Positions 7,701 through 16,250 of a DNA stretch of 39,825 nt are shown piece after piece. Each line of letters opens with the position of its first letter. Positions within the stretch are counted from its first letter, which is position 1. Under the pieces are notes generated by a model that saw only the letters and a list, made by a program, of their open reading frames with translations, did no database searches and was not told the origin of the DNA. The translations under genes were made by a program, and so were the position numbers. Origin of the DNA: Deltaproteobacteria bacterium (GTDB taxonomy: Bacteria; Desulfobacterota; Syntrophia; Syntrophales; UBA2210); NCBI GenBank assembly GCA_016930775.1, contig JAFGGB010000102.1, forward strand, positions 1 to 39,825, in the 5' to 3' direction.

Positions 7701-9033
7701 CTTGTTGGAAGAAAAACTCCGAACTGACGCTCGCATGATTTTCGATGAAGGACTGAGGGCTGCCGATCCCGGCGTTGCGGTCAGACGATTCGTCCGCCTG
7801 GCGCCAAACGGAGATATCACAGCAGGAAGCAGTCAATACAGAATTCAGGACATTGGAAGAATTTTCATTGTGGGCGCAGGAAAAGCTGCGGCGCCCATGA
7901 CCAAGGCATTGGAAGAGCTTTTAGGCGACGCTCTTACGGGGGGAGTAGTGACAACAAAGTACGGTCACGGAATGCCTCTCGATCGTGTCAGGCTTCGCGA
8001 GGCGGGTCACCCCGTGCCGGACGAAGAGGGACTCAAGGGCGCCAGGGAAATAATGGATCTGCTGTCCGAGGCTCGCGAAGGGGATCTAATCTTTTGTCTG
8101 GTTTCGGGAGGAGGTTCTGCGCTTATGCCCATGCCTGTTGAGGGCATTACCTTGAAAGACAAGCAGAGCGCCACTGGAGCGCTTCTGGCATGCGGCGCGA
8201 CTATTCACGAGATCAACGCTATTCGAAAGCACATATCGGCCGTAAAAGGAGGCAAACTCGCCCGGGCCGCGCACCCGGCGAAACTTATTTCCCTCATCCT
8301 TTCGGATGTTGTGGGCGACGATCTTGATGTCATAGCCTCCGGCCCCACCGTTCCAGACAGGAGTACCTTTGCCGATTGCATCGAAATCCTTGCCAAGTAT
8401 GCTATCCTGGATGTCGTCCCGCCGTCCGTCCGATCATATCTGGAAGCCGGAGTACGCGGCGAAAGCCCGGAGACGGTCAAAGCAGGAGATAAGGTTTTCG
8501 ATCATGAAGAACACTTCATAATCGGCAGCGCAAGCATATCGCTTGCCGCAGCGAAACAAAAGGCCGAATCATTAGGATATCATGCCGCTATCCTCTCGTC
8601 CTGTATCGAGGGGGAAACACGCGAGGTAGCCAAAGCGCTGGCCGCCATGGCAAAGGAGGAACTGTTGTCGTCTAACCCGCTGCAAAGGCCTGCCTGTCTC
8701 ATCTCTGGAGGAGAAACGACAGTTACTATTACAGGCAGCGGCCTCGGGGGTAGAAATATGGAGTTCGTTCTTTCCGCAGCGATGGAACTGAGCGGCTGGA
8801 GTCCTGTCTGCATGCTGAGCGGAGGTACCGATGGCACCGACGGCCCAACAGATGCCGCAGGCGCCGTGGCCGACGGCAGAACAATCTCCAGGGCCATGGA
8901 AAAGGGGTTGCGGGCCCCCGATTTCCTAAAAGGGAACGATTCCTATCATTTTTTTGAAAGTCTCGGCGATCTCCTTATAACGGGGCCTACGATGACGAAC
9001 GTGATGGATCTTCGGATTATCCTGGCGGGTTGA
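7687..9033 (+). CDS. Glycerate kinase (GckA/TtuD type, MOFRL domain)
   Basis: VGAGKAAAPMTKALEELLGD, LVSGGGSALMPMP, HISAVKGGKLARAAHPA, LILSDVVGDDLDVIASGPTVPD, SGGETTVTITGSGLGGRNMEFVLSAA, GTDGTDGPTDAAGAV. Confidence 0.95.
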   Translation: MMNADLLEEKLRTDARMIFDEGLRAADPGVAVRRFVRLAPNGDITAGSSQYRIQDIGRIFIVGAGKAAAPMTKALEELLGDALTGGVVTTKYGHGMPLDRVRLREAGHPVPDEEGLKGAREIMDLLSEAREGDLIFCLVSGGGSALMPMPVEGITLKDKQSATGALLACGATIHEINAIRKHISAVKGGKLARAAHPAKLISLILSDVVGDDLDVIASGPTVPDRSTFADCIEILAKYAILDVVPPSVRSYLEAGVRGESPETVKAGDKVFDHEEHFIIGSASISLAAAKQKAESLGYHAAILSSCIEGETREVAKALAAMAKEELLSSNPLQRPACLISGGETTVTITGSGLGGRNMEFVLSAAMELSGWSPVCMLSGGTDGTDGPTDAAGAVADGRTISRAMEKGLRAPDFLKGNDSYHFFESLGDLLITGPTMTNVMDLRIILAG

Positions 9034-9037
9034 GGTC

Positions 9038-10408
9038 TCAGACCTTTCGGAACCGCACCATCTCCCGGTCCGTTACCTCTTTGATCTCGTTAAGGATCTT
9101 GGGGAGCTTCATGATAATTCGATCCCACGACACGGTCTGGGGAATTTCGAAAAGCTGGCTTTGATTTTCCTTCTGGTACGCGAGAAGATCATCGGTTAAT
9201 CCCGTGTTAAGGTATTTATGGAACCGTTTATCGCTCACGAGGACTCTCAGCAGACGGTCATACAGGCTGAACGGCGAAATGAGATAATCGCCTGCACTGA
9301 GAATGGCGTTCTTGAAGACATTGTGCACGACAGCCTCCTCGGCATTACGGTCGTAGAGCAGTTCGCTGAAGGAAGCGTTATCGGCGTATTTTTTTATCAG
9401 TTCATCGGCCACATTCAGATACGTAGCTGTGATATCGTGAGTAAAATAATCTGTAATTTCCAAACCTTCTTCGACCATCAAGGTGGCAAGGATCGTCGTA
9501 ACGATATCGATTGCCATTTTATTGAGACCCTTGTCCGGTTCATCCGCCGAAACCGCCTGGTGTTTGTGGTCAAAAGAAAGCCGCGAAAACTGAACTTGCG
9601 CAATGTTGTTCGCTTTTCGGTACACTTCAATGAGTGTGAAAATCTCAACGCCCCAGTTGGTGGCGAAATGCATCCGTTTCAAAAGGCTTGTGTCGAAGAC
9701 AACCTCTCCTGATAGTTGGTAATTGAAGGCAAGCAGGAAATCTACGAGTCTTAAAAATTTATCCTCGCCTGTCTCGGAAAATTTTCGTTTGAGGGCCAAG
9801 AGCAGAGGGTCGAGCAACAATCGCTTCACCCGGCCGAACATGCGACCTTCGGCGACGCGGGCGTAAAAAGCTTTTGAGAACTCGTAATCAAGGGCCAGAA
9901 CGGGATAGAATAAACGGTCCAATTGCCGACGGTGAAAAGTCCTGATATCGGCGTCGAGTACGCCGATGCATTGGGCGCCCACGGATTGAGCAACGCCAAA
10001 GGACATAAACATATTTCGACCCTTGCCAGGCCTGTCGTTTTGAAATCCTGCCTCGCCGAGGCGCGTATAAAGATGACTGAAGCCCTCGCCGTTGTTATGC
10101 TGGATTATGTAGTTCTTTATGCCGCACCCCTTTACGAGGCGTGCTAGTTCAAGGGCCTCCTCGTCCGTTGCTGCATCGAGACCGAAAATTATCCGCGAAA
10201 GATAGGTGACTTTTGAAAGCTGCTTCAAAATATTAACAAAAACAGGCAGGTTTTCCTCTGTGGTGAATTCAGTGGCCAGTGTAGGAATTACCAAAACAGG
10301 ACGCTTGCGACGAAGGTTCGTTCGAAGCTTCGGGCTCAAATCCTCTATTTTTCGACCGAGGATGTAGAATGTTGTTATCTTTGCATGTTTTTGTGAAAAA
10401 TTGAACAT
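9038..10408 (-). CDS. GT-A-like glycosyltransferase, possibly glucosyl-/mannosyl-3-phosphoglycerate synthase-like
   Basis: VLVIPTLATEF...IIFGLDAATDEEAL...GKGRNMFMSFGVAQSVGAQCIGVLDADIRTFHRRQLDRLFYPVL: GKG plus DxD-type motif (DADI) as in GpgS/MpgS-like enzymes. Confidence 0.6.
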   Translation of the reverse strand: MFNFSQKHAKITTFYILGRKIEDLSPKLRTNLRRKRPVLVIPTLATEFTTEENLPVFVNILKQLSKVTYLSRIIFGLDAATDEEALELARLVKGCGIKNYIIQHNNGEGFSHLYTRLGEAGFQNDRPGKGRNMFMSFGVAQSVGAQCIGVLDADIRTFHRRQLDRLFYPVLALDYEFSKAFYARVAEGRMFGRVKRLLLDPLLLALKRKFSETGEDKFLRLVDFLLAFNYQLSGEVVFDTSLLKRMHFATNWGVEIFTLIEVYRKANNIAQVQFSRLSFDHKHQAVSADEPDKGLNKMAIDIVTTILATLMVEEGLEITDYFTHDITATYLNVADELIKKYADNASFSELLYDRNAEEAVVHNVFKNAILSAGDYLISPFSLYDRLLRVLVSDKRFHKYLNTGLTDDLLAYQKENQSQLFEIPQTVSWDRIIMKLPKILNEIKEVTDREMVRFRKV

Positions 10409-10488
10409 CGCCGCTATCCTCCTTTGCTTCTGGACAGAAAGTTCTCGTTAGTGCCGGAATTTTAAGACAAGTTACGGTAATGGAAGAT

Positions 10489-11832
10489 TTACAATATTGC
10501 CTTGAGGGCTCCCTCGACCTCGTTACGGATAAGCCCAAGATTATGCATGTCCGAAGCCTCAAAACGCAATACCAAGACAGGTTGGGTGTTCGAAGCGCGG
10601 ACAAGGCCCCAGCCTTTGGTGAATTGAATTCTGACTCCGTCTATATCTATAATGGGATACTTTTCTCTGAAATGATCAGTCATTTTTTTTACAACACTGA
10701 ATTTTACGGAATCAGGACAGTCGATCCTGATTTCGGGTGTACTGAAAGTTTCAGGCAGATCGCTCAACAGGTCGCTGATGCTGCAATTTTCTCTAGAGAG
10801 AATCTCCAGGAGCCTCAAGGCGGCATAAATCGCATCGTCATAACCGAAATAACGGTCGGCAAAAAAGATGTGTCCGCTCATTTCACCGGCCAGAAAGGCT
10901 TTTTCCTCCTTCATCTTTCCCTTGATCAGAGAATGGCCGGCTTTCCACATGATGGGACGGCCGCCGTGACGCGCGATATCATCATAGAGTCTTTGTGAGC
11001 ACTTCACTTCGCCGATAATCGTCGCATTTTTATTCAACGCCAGTATTGCTCTTGAAAAGAGAATGAGCAGTTCATCGCCCCAGAGAATCCGGCCCTTGTC
11101 TGTCACAATGCCTAATCGGTCTGCATCTCCATCAAAAGCAACGCCGACGTCTACCGTGTTCTCTCTCATAAGAGATATGAGATCTTCAAGATTTGCCGGG
11201 ACCGTTGGATCAGGAAAATGGTTTGGGAAATGACCGTCCATCTCGCAATAGAGGGGTATGACGGTGCAACCGCAACGTTCAAAGAGCGGAACAGCAACGG
11301 CGCCTCCAACACCATTGCCGCCGTCGACAGCTACGGTTAAGCCATGCCGAACTGTTACGTTGTTTAAGAGATATTCCTGGTAGTCGGAGGTCACTGAGTA
11401 TTGCGAGCAGTCGCCCTCGCCGGCGGCATAGCATCCCGATTCCACAATGTGATGGAGTTCTTTAATGTCGCTTCCATAAATAGTATCCGGGCCGATGCAT
11501 ATTTTGAATCCATTGAAATCAGGAGGATTATGGCTTCCCGTCACCATAACGCCGCCGCCCGCCTTAAGGCGCCGTATAGAAAAGTAAAGGACGGGAGTGG
11601 GACAAACGCCGACGTCAATCACATTGATGCCTGAAGACCGTAGGCCATCGATGATAGCTTCTGCGTATTCCGATGAAGAGAGGCGGCAGTCTCGTCCCAC
11701 TGTCATCATTTCCACGCCGCGCATACTTCCGAAGGTTCCGATTGCTTTGCCGAGTTTCGTGACAATGGAGGAATCAAGGTCCTTGCCAACAAGACCTCGA
11801 ACATCATATTCGCGAAAGATTTCCCTATTCAT
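10489..11832 (-). CDS. Phosphomannomutase/phosphoglucomutase
   Basis: FREYDVRGLVGKDL, MVTGSHNPPDFNGFKI (catalytic Ser loop), VGVAFDGDADRLGIVTDKG (metal loop), GEMSGHIFF. Confidence 0.95.
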   Translation of the reverse strand: MNREIFREYDVRGLVGKDLDSSIVTKLGKAIGTFGSMRGVEMMTVGRDCRLSSSEYAEAIIDGLRSSGINVIDVGVCPTPVLYFSIRRLKAGGGVMVTGSHNPPDFNGFKICIGPDTIYGSDIKELHHIVESGCYAAGEGDCSQYSVTSDYQEYLLNNVTVRHGLTVAVDGGNGVGGAVAVPLFERCGCTVIPLYCEMDGHFPNHFPDPTVPANLEDLISLMRENTVDVGVAFDGDADRLGIVTDKGRILWGDELLILFSRAILALNKNATIIGEVKCSQRLYDDIARHGGRPIMWKAGHSLIKGKMKEEKAFLAGEMSGHIFFADRYFGYDDAIYAALRLLEILSRENCSISDLLSDLPETFSTPEIRIDCPDSVKFSVVKKMTDHFREKYPIIDIDGVRIQFTKGWGLVRASNTQPVLVLRFEASDMHNLGLIRNEVEGALKAIL

Positions 11833-11934
11833 TCCCTTCCTGTTCCTAGAGAGATATTACGGCATCCTATAGCACAACTTGCACTGTTAGACAAGGAAGG
11901 GTGGCAACTATCTCATTGGAAAGATTTTATAATA

Positions 11935-11963
11935 TTGACAGATCAAGGGGGGCGTGATATTTT
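11935..11963 (+). promoter_or_regulatory. sigma70-type promoter for hflKC
   Basis: TTGACA (11935-11940), 17-bp spacer, TATTTT (11958-11963); predicted TSS about 30 nt before ATG 12001. Confidence 0.55.
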
Positions 11964-12000
11964 TCAAACCCCAATGACACAAAAGAAAAGCGAGGTGTAT

Positions 12001-13068
12001 ATGACATGGAAAGGAAGCGGCGGAGATCCTTGGAGCGCGGATCGCCCGCCTGACTTTAAAGAGGCATTCGACAAGATTAGAAAATCCTTCAAGATACCAT
12101 CCTCTTTTTCTTTTTCCCCACGAGGCGGGCTTATACCCTTTATTGTCATTGCGGCAGTGGTCGTGTGGCTTGCTTCAGGAATTTACTTTGTAGCGCCGGA
12201 CGAGTTGGGAGTTATTAAACGCTTTGGAAAAGCGGTAAGGGTGACCGAAGCTGGTCCCCACTATCATTTGCCGACGCCCATCGAAACTGTTTTAAAACCG
12301 AAGGTTACTCAAGTCAGGAGAGTTGAGGTTGGCTTTCGTACACTGGGCGACCGCCAGATAGGACCCAATAAAGTCATCCCAAGCGAAAGTCTTATGCTCA
12401 CGAAGTCTGAAAACATCATTAATCTATCCTTCATCGTTCAGTATAAAATAAACGATGCAATGAAATATCTCTTCAACGTCAAGGATCAGGAGAAAACCAT
12501 CAAAGATGCCGCTGAAGCGGCAATGCGTGAAACGGTTGGAGAAAACGAGATCGACGATACATTGACAACGGGGAAATTTAAGGTCCAGCAGGACACGAAG
12601 GACCGTCTTCAGTCCATACTGGACGGGTATCAATCAGGCATTTTCATCGTTGCCGTACAGCTTCAGGACGTTCATCCGCCCGATCAGGTTATGACGGCCT
12701 TCAAGGACGTGGCCAGCGCCAAGGAAGATAAATCCCGAATGATTAACGAAGCCTATGGATACAGTAACGAAATTATACCCAAAGCTAAAGGCATGGCAGC
12801 CAAGATCCTGAATGAAGCTCTGGCCTACCGGGAAGCAAAGATTATTAGAGCGCAGGGCGATGCAAGCAGATTCAATCAAATCCTTGCCGAGTATAGCCGG
12901 GCCAAGGACATTACCAAGAAGCGTTTGTATATAGAAACGATGGAAGAGGTTCTTCCTTCAGCCACCAAAATTATTATCGACGAACGTGCCGGCCGCAACA
13001 TTCTCCCTTATTTACCGCTTGGAGAAAGAACGCCGGAAATCCGCACGAAGGAAGAAACCAAGCGCTAA
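12001..13068 (+). CDS. hflK: FtsH protease activity modulator HflK
   Basis: GSGGDPWSADRPPDF N-term, single TM then SPFH/band-7 region (SGIYFVAPDELGVIKRFGKAVRVTEAGPHYHLPTPIETV); SD GAGGTG before ATG 12001. Confidence 0.92.
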   Translation: MTWKGSGGDPWSADRPPDFKEAFDKIRKSFKIPSSFSFSPRGGLIPFIVIAAVVVWLASGIYFVAPDELGVIKRFGKAVRVTEAGPHYHLPTPIETVLKPKVTQVRRVEVGFRTLGDRQIGPNKVIPSESLMLTKSENIINLSFIVQYKINDAMKYLFNVKDQEKTIKDAAEAAMRETVGENEIDDTLTTGKFKVQQDTKDRLQSILDGYQSGIFIVAVQLQDVHPPDQVMTAFKDVASAKEDKSRMINEAYGYSNEIIPKAKGMAAKILNEALAYREAKIIRAQGDASRFNQILAEYSRAKDITKKRLYIETMEEVLPSATKIIIDERAGRNILPYLPLGERTPEIRTKEETKR

Positions 13069-13079
13069 GGAGGTTAGCC

Positions 13080-13922
13080 ATGAAGAGTAAAATTAGCATT
13101 GTAATCCTGGTTCTCGTCATAGCGGCGGCTTCCTTTTCCATTTTTATCGTCGATCAGACGGAACAGGCCATTTTGATTCAATTAGGTAAACCCTTGGCAG
13201 GAATAACTGTGCCGGGGATCCACTTCAAGATACCATTCATACAGGAGGTAGTGTACTTCGAGAAGAGAATCCTCGATTATGATGCACAACCCACTGAAGT
13301 TCTCACACGGGACAAAAAGAATCTCGTTGTCGATAACTATGCCAAGTGGAAGATTACGGATCCATTGACATATTATAAAAATGTGAGAAATCAAATAGGC
13401 GCCAACGCACGGCTTGACGACATAATTTATGCGCAACTGAGGGTGGAATTGGGACAACACGACCTGACGGACGTAGTTTCAAAAACGAGAAGTCAAATCA
13501 TGGCAAGGGTTACGGAGGAAGTAACCAAGCGTGCCAAGGGATTCGGCATAGAGATTATAGACGTTCGAATCAAACGCGCCGATCTTCCTGAACAAAATGA
13601 AAAACACGTCTTCGATCGGATGAAGGCTGAAAGGGAACGCCAGGCGAAGCAGTATCGCTCCGAAGGCGCCGAAGAATCGCAAAAGATAATGACAAAGTCG
13701 GATATGGAAAGAGAAATTATCCTTGCTAAAGCTTACCGCGAGGCTGAGGAAACAAAGGGTACGGGAGATGCCGAATCGGTAAAGATATACGCCGATGCTT
13801 ACAGGAAGGATTCTGATTTTTTTGAATACTTGCGGAATCTGGAAGCTTACAAAAAGGCATTTAAAGATAAAACGACCTTTGTCGTGTCGCCAGATCTTAA
13901 ATTTTTGAAGGATCTGAAATAA
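13080..13922 (+). CDS. hflC: Protease modulator HflC
   Basis: FSIFIVDQTEQAILIQLGKPLAGITVPGIHFKIPFIQEVVYFEKRILDYDAQPTEVLTRDKKNLVVDNYAKWKITDPL; directly downstream of hflK with SD AAGGAGG. Confidence 0.95.
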   Translation: MKSKISIVILVLVIAAASFSIFIVDQTEQAILIQLGKPLAGITVPGIHFKIPFIQEVVYFEKRILDYDAQPTEVLTRDKKNLVVDNYAKWKITDPLTYYKNVRNQIGANARLDDIIYAQLRVELGQHDLTDVVSKTRSQIMARVTEEVTKRAKGFGIEIIDVRIKRADLPEQNEKHVFDRMKAERERQAKQYRSEGAEESQKIMTKSDMEREIILAKAYREAEETKGTGDAESVKIYADAYRKDSDFFEYLRNLEAYKKAFKDKTTFVVSPDLKFLKDLK

Positions 13923-13937
13923 AGAGTGAAAAAATTG

Positions 13938-13969
13938 TTGACAATGTAAAACAATATCCGATATATAGT
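13938..13969 (+). promoter_or_regulatory. Putative sigma70 promoter driving the LIV-operon leader
   Basis: TTGACA at 13938-13943 and overlapping -10 options in ATATATAGT (13961-13969; 17-20 bp spacing). Confidence 0.5.
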
Positions 13970-13972
13970 TAG

Positions 13973-14144
13973 ACACTATCATGGAAGGTTCATGAGATCG
14001 GCAATGTGCGGCAATAAGGCGACCGGATTTTTTAGCTTTTTCTTTTATTTTGAAGAGGTCTGCCTGCCGAGCTCATGACCCGTTGAAACAGTCGGAATGA
14101 GAGCCGTGGGCGGACCGAGAAGCCCACGGCTCTTTTTGTTTCAA
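13973..14144 (+). ncRNA. Candidate structured leader RNA/riboswitch-like element (class unrecognised)
   Basis: Long imperfect stem: GGTtCATGAG (13987-13996)/CTCATGACC (14072-14080), TCGGCA (13998-14003)/TGCCGA (14065-14070), GGCA (14010-14013)/TGCC (14061-14064), GACC (14021-14024)/GGTC (14057-14060); followed by an intrinsic terminator; ends about 55 nt before the downstream ATG. Confidence 0.5.
14101..14138 (+). terminator. Rho-independent terminator/attenuator upstream of the LIV operon
   Basis: Perfect 11-bp stem GAGCCGTGGGC (14101-14111)/GCCCACGGCTC (14122-14132) followed by TTTTT (14133-14137). Confidence 0.85.
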
Positions 14145-14198
14145 GAGCAAGGGTATCGCAACCGGATCCGTCCCACAGACTAATTGGAGGAGGTACAC

Positions 14199-15401
14199 AT
14201 GAAGCGTAGTTTGATGTATTTATGTGTCATGGTGGGCTGTATCGCAGGTCTTGCGGCGACAGCATCGGCAAAAACGGTAAAAATCGGGGCTGCCATGAAT
14301 CTTACAGGACCAGCCTCGACCTGGGGGCAGTACCATGCAAAGGGTCACCAGGACTATTTCGCTTATGTAAATGATGTTAAAGGAGGAGCGGCGGGAAACC
14401 ATTTGGAGCTTATCCTGGTGGACACCATGTACAAGGTTCCCGAGGCGGTGGCGACGGTCAGAAAATTTGCAATGAACGACAAGGTTGACATGATCGCAAC
14501 GTGGAGCGCCGGTGAAGGCATTGCTGCAAAACCGATCGTACAGCGATACAAGATACCGACGATTAACTATTCCACCAGCTGGGAAATTCTCCAGACGCCC
14601 TTAGATTACATGTATCTGCCCTTTGGCAGTTACGAACTGGATTGCTATGCCGTTCTTGAGTATATAAAGAGCATTCACGAGGGTGAGGCGCCGCCCAAGG
14701 TTGGACTCCTCACGTATAACAACGCTTACGGCCGATCAATCCACAAGCCGACTCAGGAGTACGCGCAAAAAAATAAAATTGAAATTGTCGGCATAGAAGA
14801 ATTCCCGGCAAAAACAGTTGACTTGACAACGGAACTCCTGAGACTCAGAAAGGCTGGAGCGGATTATGTGTTCATGCAGATGCTTCCCTCGGCGATAATT
14901 ACGGCCATGAAGTGTGCTGATCGCATTAAATACGAACCCAAATTTTTCGGAACCTGGACATCAACCGATCCTTCCTTTTTCGAGATGGGGAAGGGCATTA
15001 TTCGCGATCGTCTGAGGATACAGTTTCCCGGCTGTCTGCCGGTGGATGATGTGGAAGGAATGAAGCTGCTCAAGGAGCTGTGGCAACGTTATCAGACAGT
15101 CAAAGGGTTCGATGCCTCCTATTGGGAAGGAGTAGCCGTGGCGATGATAATGGAACGTTCAATAATCAGAGCTTCGGAGAAGTACGGTGCTGTGACATCT
15201 GAAACCATTAACAAAGCTATGGAATCATTTCAAAACGAGGATTTTGGAGGACTCATTCCGGCTGTCAGCTTCTCTCCGGATAATCACCAGGGTTCTTTCA
15301 CGGCGCGGATCGTTCAGGTCTATGAGGATGGTCGTTTCATACCTTTGACGAATTTTTTTGTTCCCGGCAAGGATGAGTTGAAAGTTATCGGAAACAAATG
15401 A
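14199..15401 (+). CDS. Branched-chain amino acid-type ABC transporter substrate-binding protein (LivJ/K-like)
   Basis: Signal peptide MKRSLMYLCVMVGCIAGLAATASA; KIGAAMNLTGPASTWGQYHAKGHQDYFAYVND; SD GGAGGAGG before ATG 14199. Confidence 0.92.
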   Translation: MKRSLMYLCVMVGCIAGLAATASAKTVKIGAAMNLTGPASTWGQYHAKGHQDYFAYVNDVKGGAAGNHLELILVDTMYKVPEAVATVRKFAMNDKVDMIATWSAGEGIAAKPIVQRYKIPTINYSTSWEILQTPLDYMYLPFGSYELDCYAVLEYIKSIHEGEAPPKVGLLTYNNAYGRSIHKPTQEYAQKNKIEIVGIEEFPAKTVDLTTELLRLRKAGADYVFMQMLPSAIITAMKCADRIKYEPKFFGTWTSTDPSFFEMGKGIIRDRLRIQFPGCLPVDDVEGMKLLKELWQRYQTVKGFDASYWEGVAVAMIMERSIIRASEKYGAVTSETINKAMESFQNEDFGGLIPAVSFSPDNHQGSFTARIVQVYEDGRFIPLTNFFVPGKDELKVIGNK

Positions 15402-16222
15402 AGGCATTTCGAGGACAGCCCAGCATTTTCGCCGAACGAGGCGAAAACAGCCAAGCCGATTTGACCGTGAAAGATCTGACGCTTCGATTCGGTGGCGTCG
15501 TAGCCCTCCGCAATGTCAGCATTGAAGTGCGGACGGGAGAACTGTTGGCGCTCATCGGACCAAACGGCGCCGGCAAGACTAGCCTCCTGAACTGTCTCAC
15601 AGGCTATTACCAGCCGCAGGAGGGTGCAATCTTCTTTAATGGCGAGGACATTACAACCTTGCCGACCCACGAACTGGTGGGCAGAGGTATCGGCAGAACT
15701 TTTCAAAACATAGAACTATTCCCGGGCATGTCGGTCCTCTCCAACATGCTTATGGCCCGGCATGTCCATAGCAATTACGGTCTTCCTGCGGCATTGTTTT
15801 TCTCGGGGGCCGTTCGGCGGGAAGAAGTGCGGCATCGTCGCATAGTCGAAGAAATCATGGACTTCCTGGAGATGCAGGGCATACGAAAAAAAGCAGTTGG
15901 TTCTTTGCCTTACGGGCTCAGAAAACGCGTAGAACTAGGGAGGGCGCTGGCGCTGGAGCCCAAACTTCTCGTGCTGGACGAGCCTTTTGCCGGCATGAAC
16001 CTTGAAGAAAAAGAGGATATGGTGCGCTTCCTCATGGAACTTCATGCCGCCTGGGGACAAACCATGATCCTCGTAGAACATGATATGTCCATAGTAATGA
16101 GCCTTTCAACACAGGTCGTCGTTCTTAATTTTGGGGAGAAGCTTGCCGAAGGAACGCCCGAGGAGGTTCAGAACAATCACGCTGTTGTTACGGCCTACCT
16201 GGGAACGGACATGATTATCTAA
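15398..16222 (+). CDS. ABC transporter ATP-binding protein (LivG-like)
   Basis: Walker A GPNGAGKTS, GIGRTFQNIELFPGMSVLSNMLMARH, LPYGLRKRVELGRAL signature, LLVLDEPFAGMN Walker B; ATGA overlap with the preceding gene. Confidence 0.95.
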   Translation: MKAFRGQPSIFAERGENSQADLTVKDLTLRFGGVVALRNVSIEVRTGELLALIGPNGAGKTSLLNCLTGYYQPQEGAIFFNGEDITTLPTHELVGRGIGRTFQNIELFPGMSVLSNMLMARHVHSNYGLPAALFFSGAVRREEVRHRRIVEEIMDFLEMQGIRKKAVGSLPYGLRKRVELGRALALEPKLLVLDEPFAGMNLEEKEDMVRFLMELHAAWGQTMILVEHDMSIVMSLSTQVVVLNFGEKLAEGTPEEVQNNHAVVTAYLGTDMII

Positions 16223-16250
16223 GAACTGTTGAGCGAGGCGTCTGATTTCA

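Noticed and set aside
14024-14056. U-rich stretch (GGATTTTTTAGCTTTTTCTTTTATTTTG) as the hflC terminator
   Set aside because: No good GC-rich stem immediately precedes it; it fits better as the loop of the larger leader stem.
13973-14144. Assignment of the leader RNA to a known class (TPP, cobalamin, SAM, glycine, ZTP, fluoride, THF, c-di-GMP, 6S, SRP RNA)
   Set aside because: I could not find the conserved cores of these classes by eye; the two-domain layout also does not fit 6S. A covariance-model search is needed.
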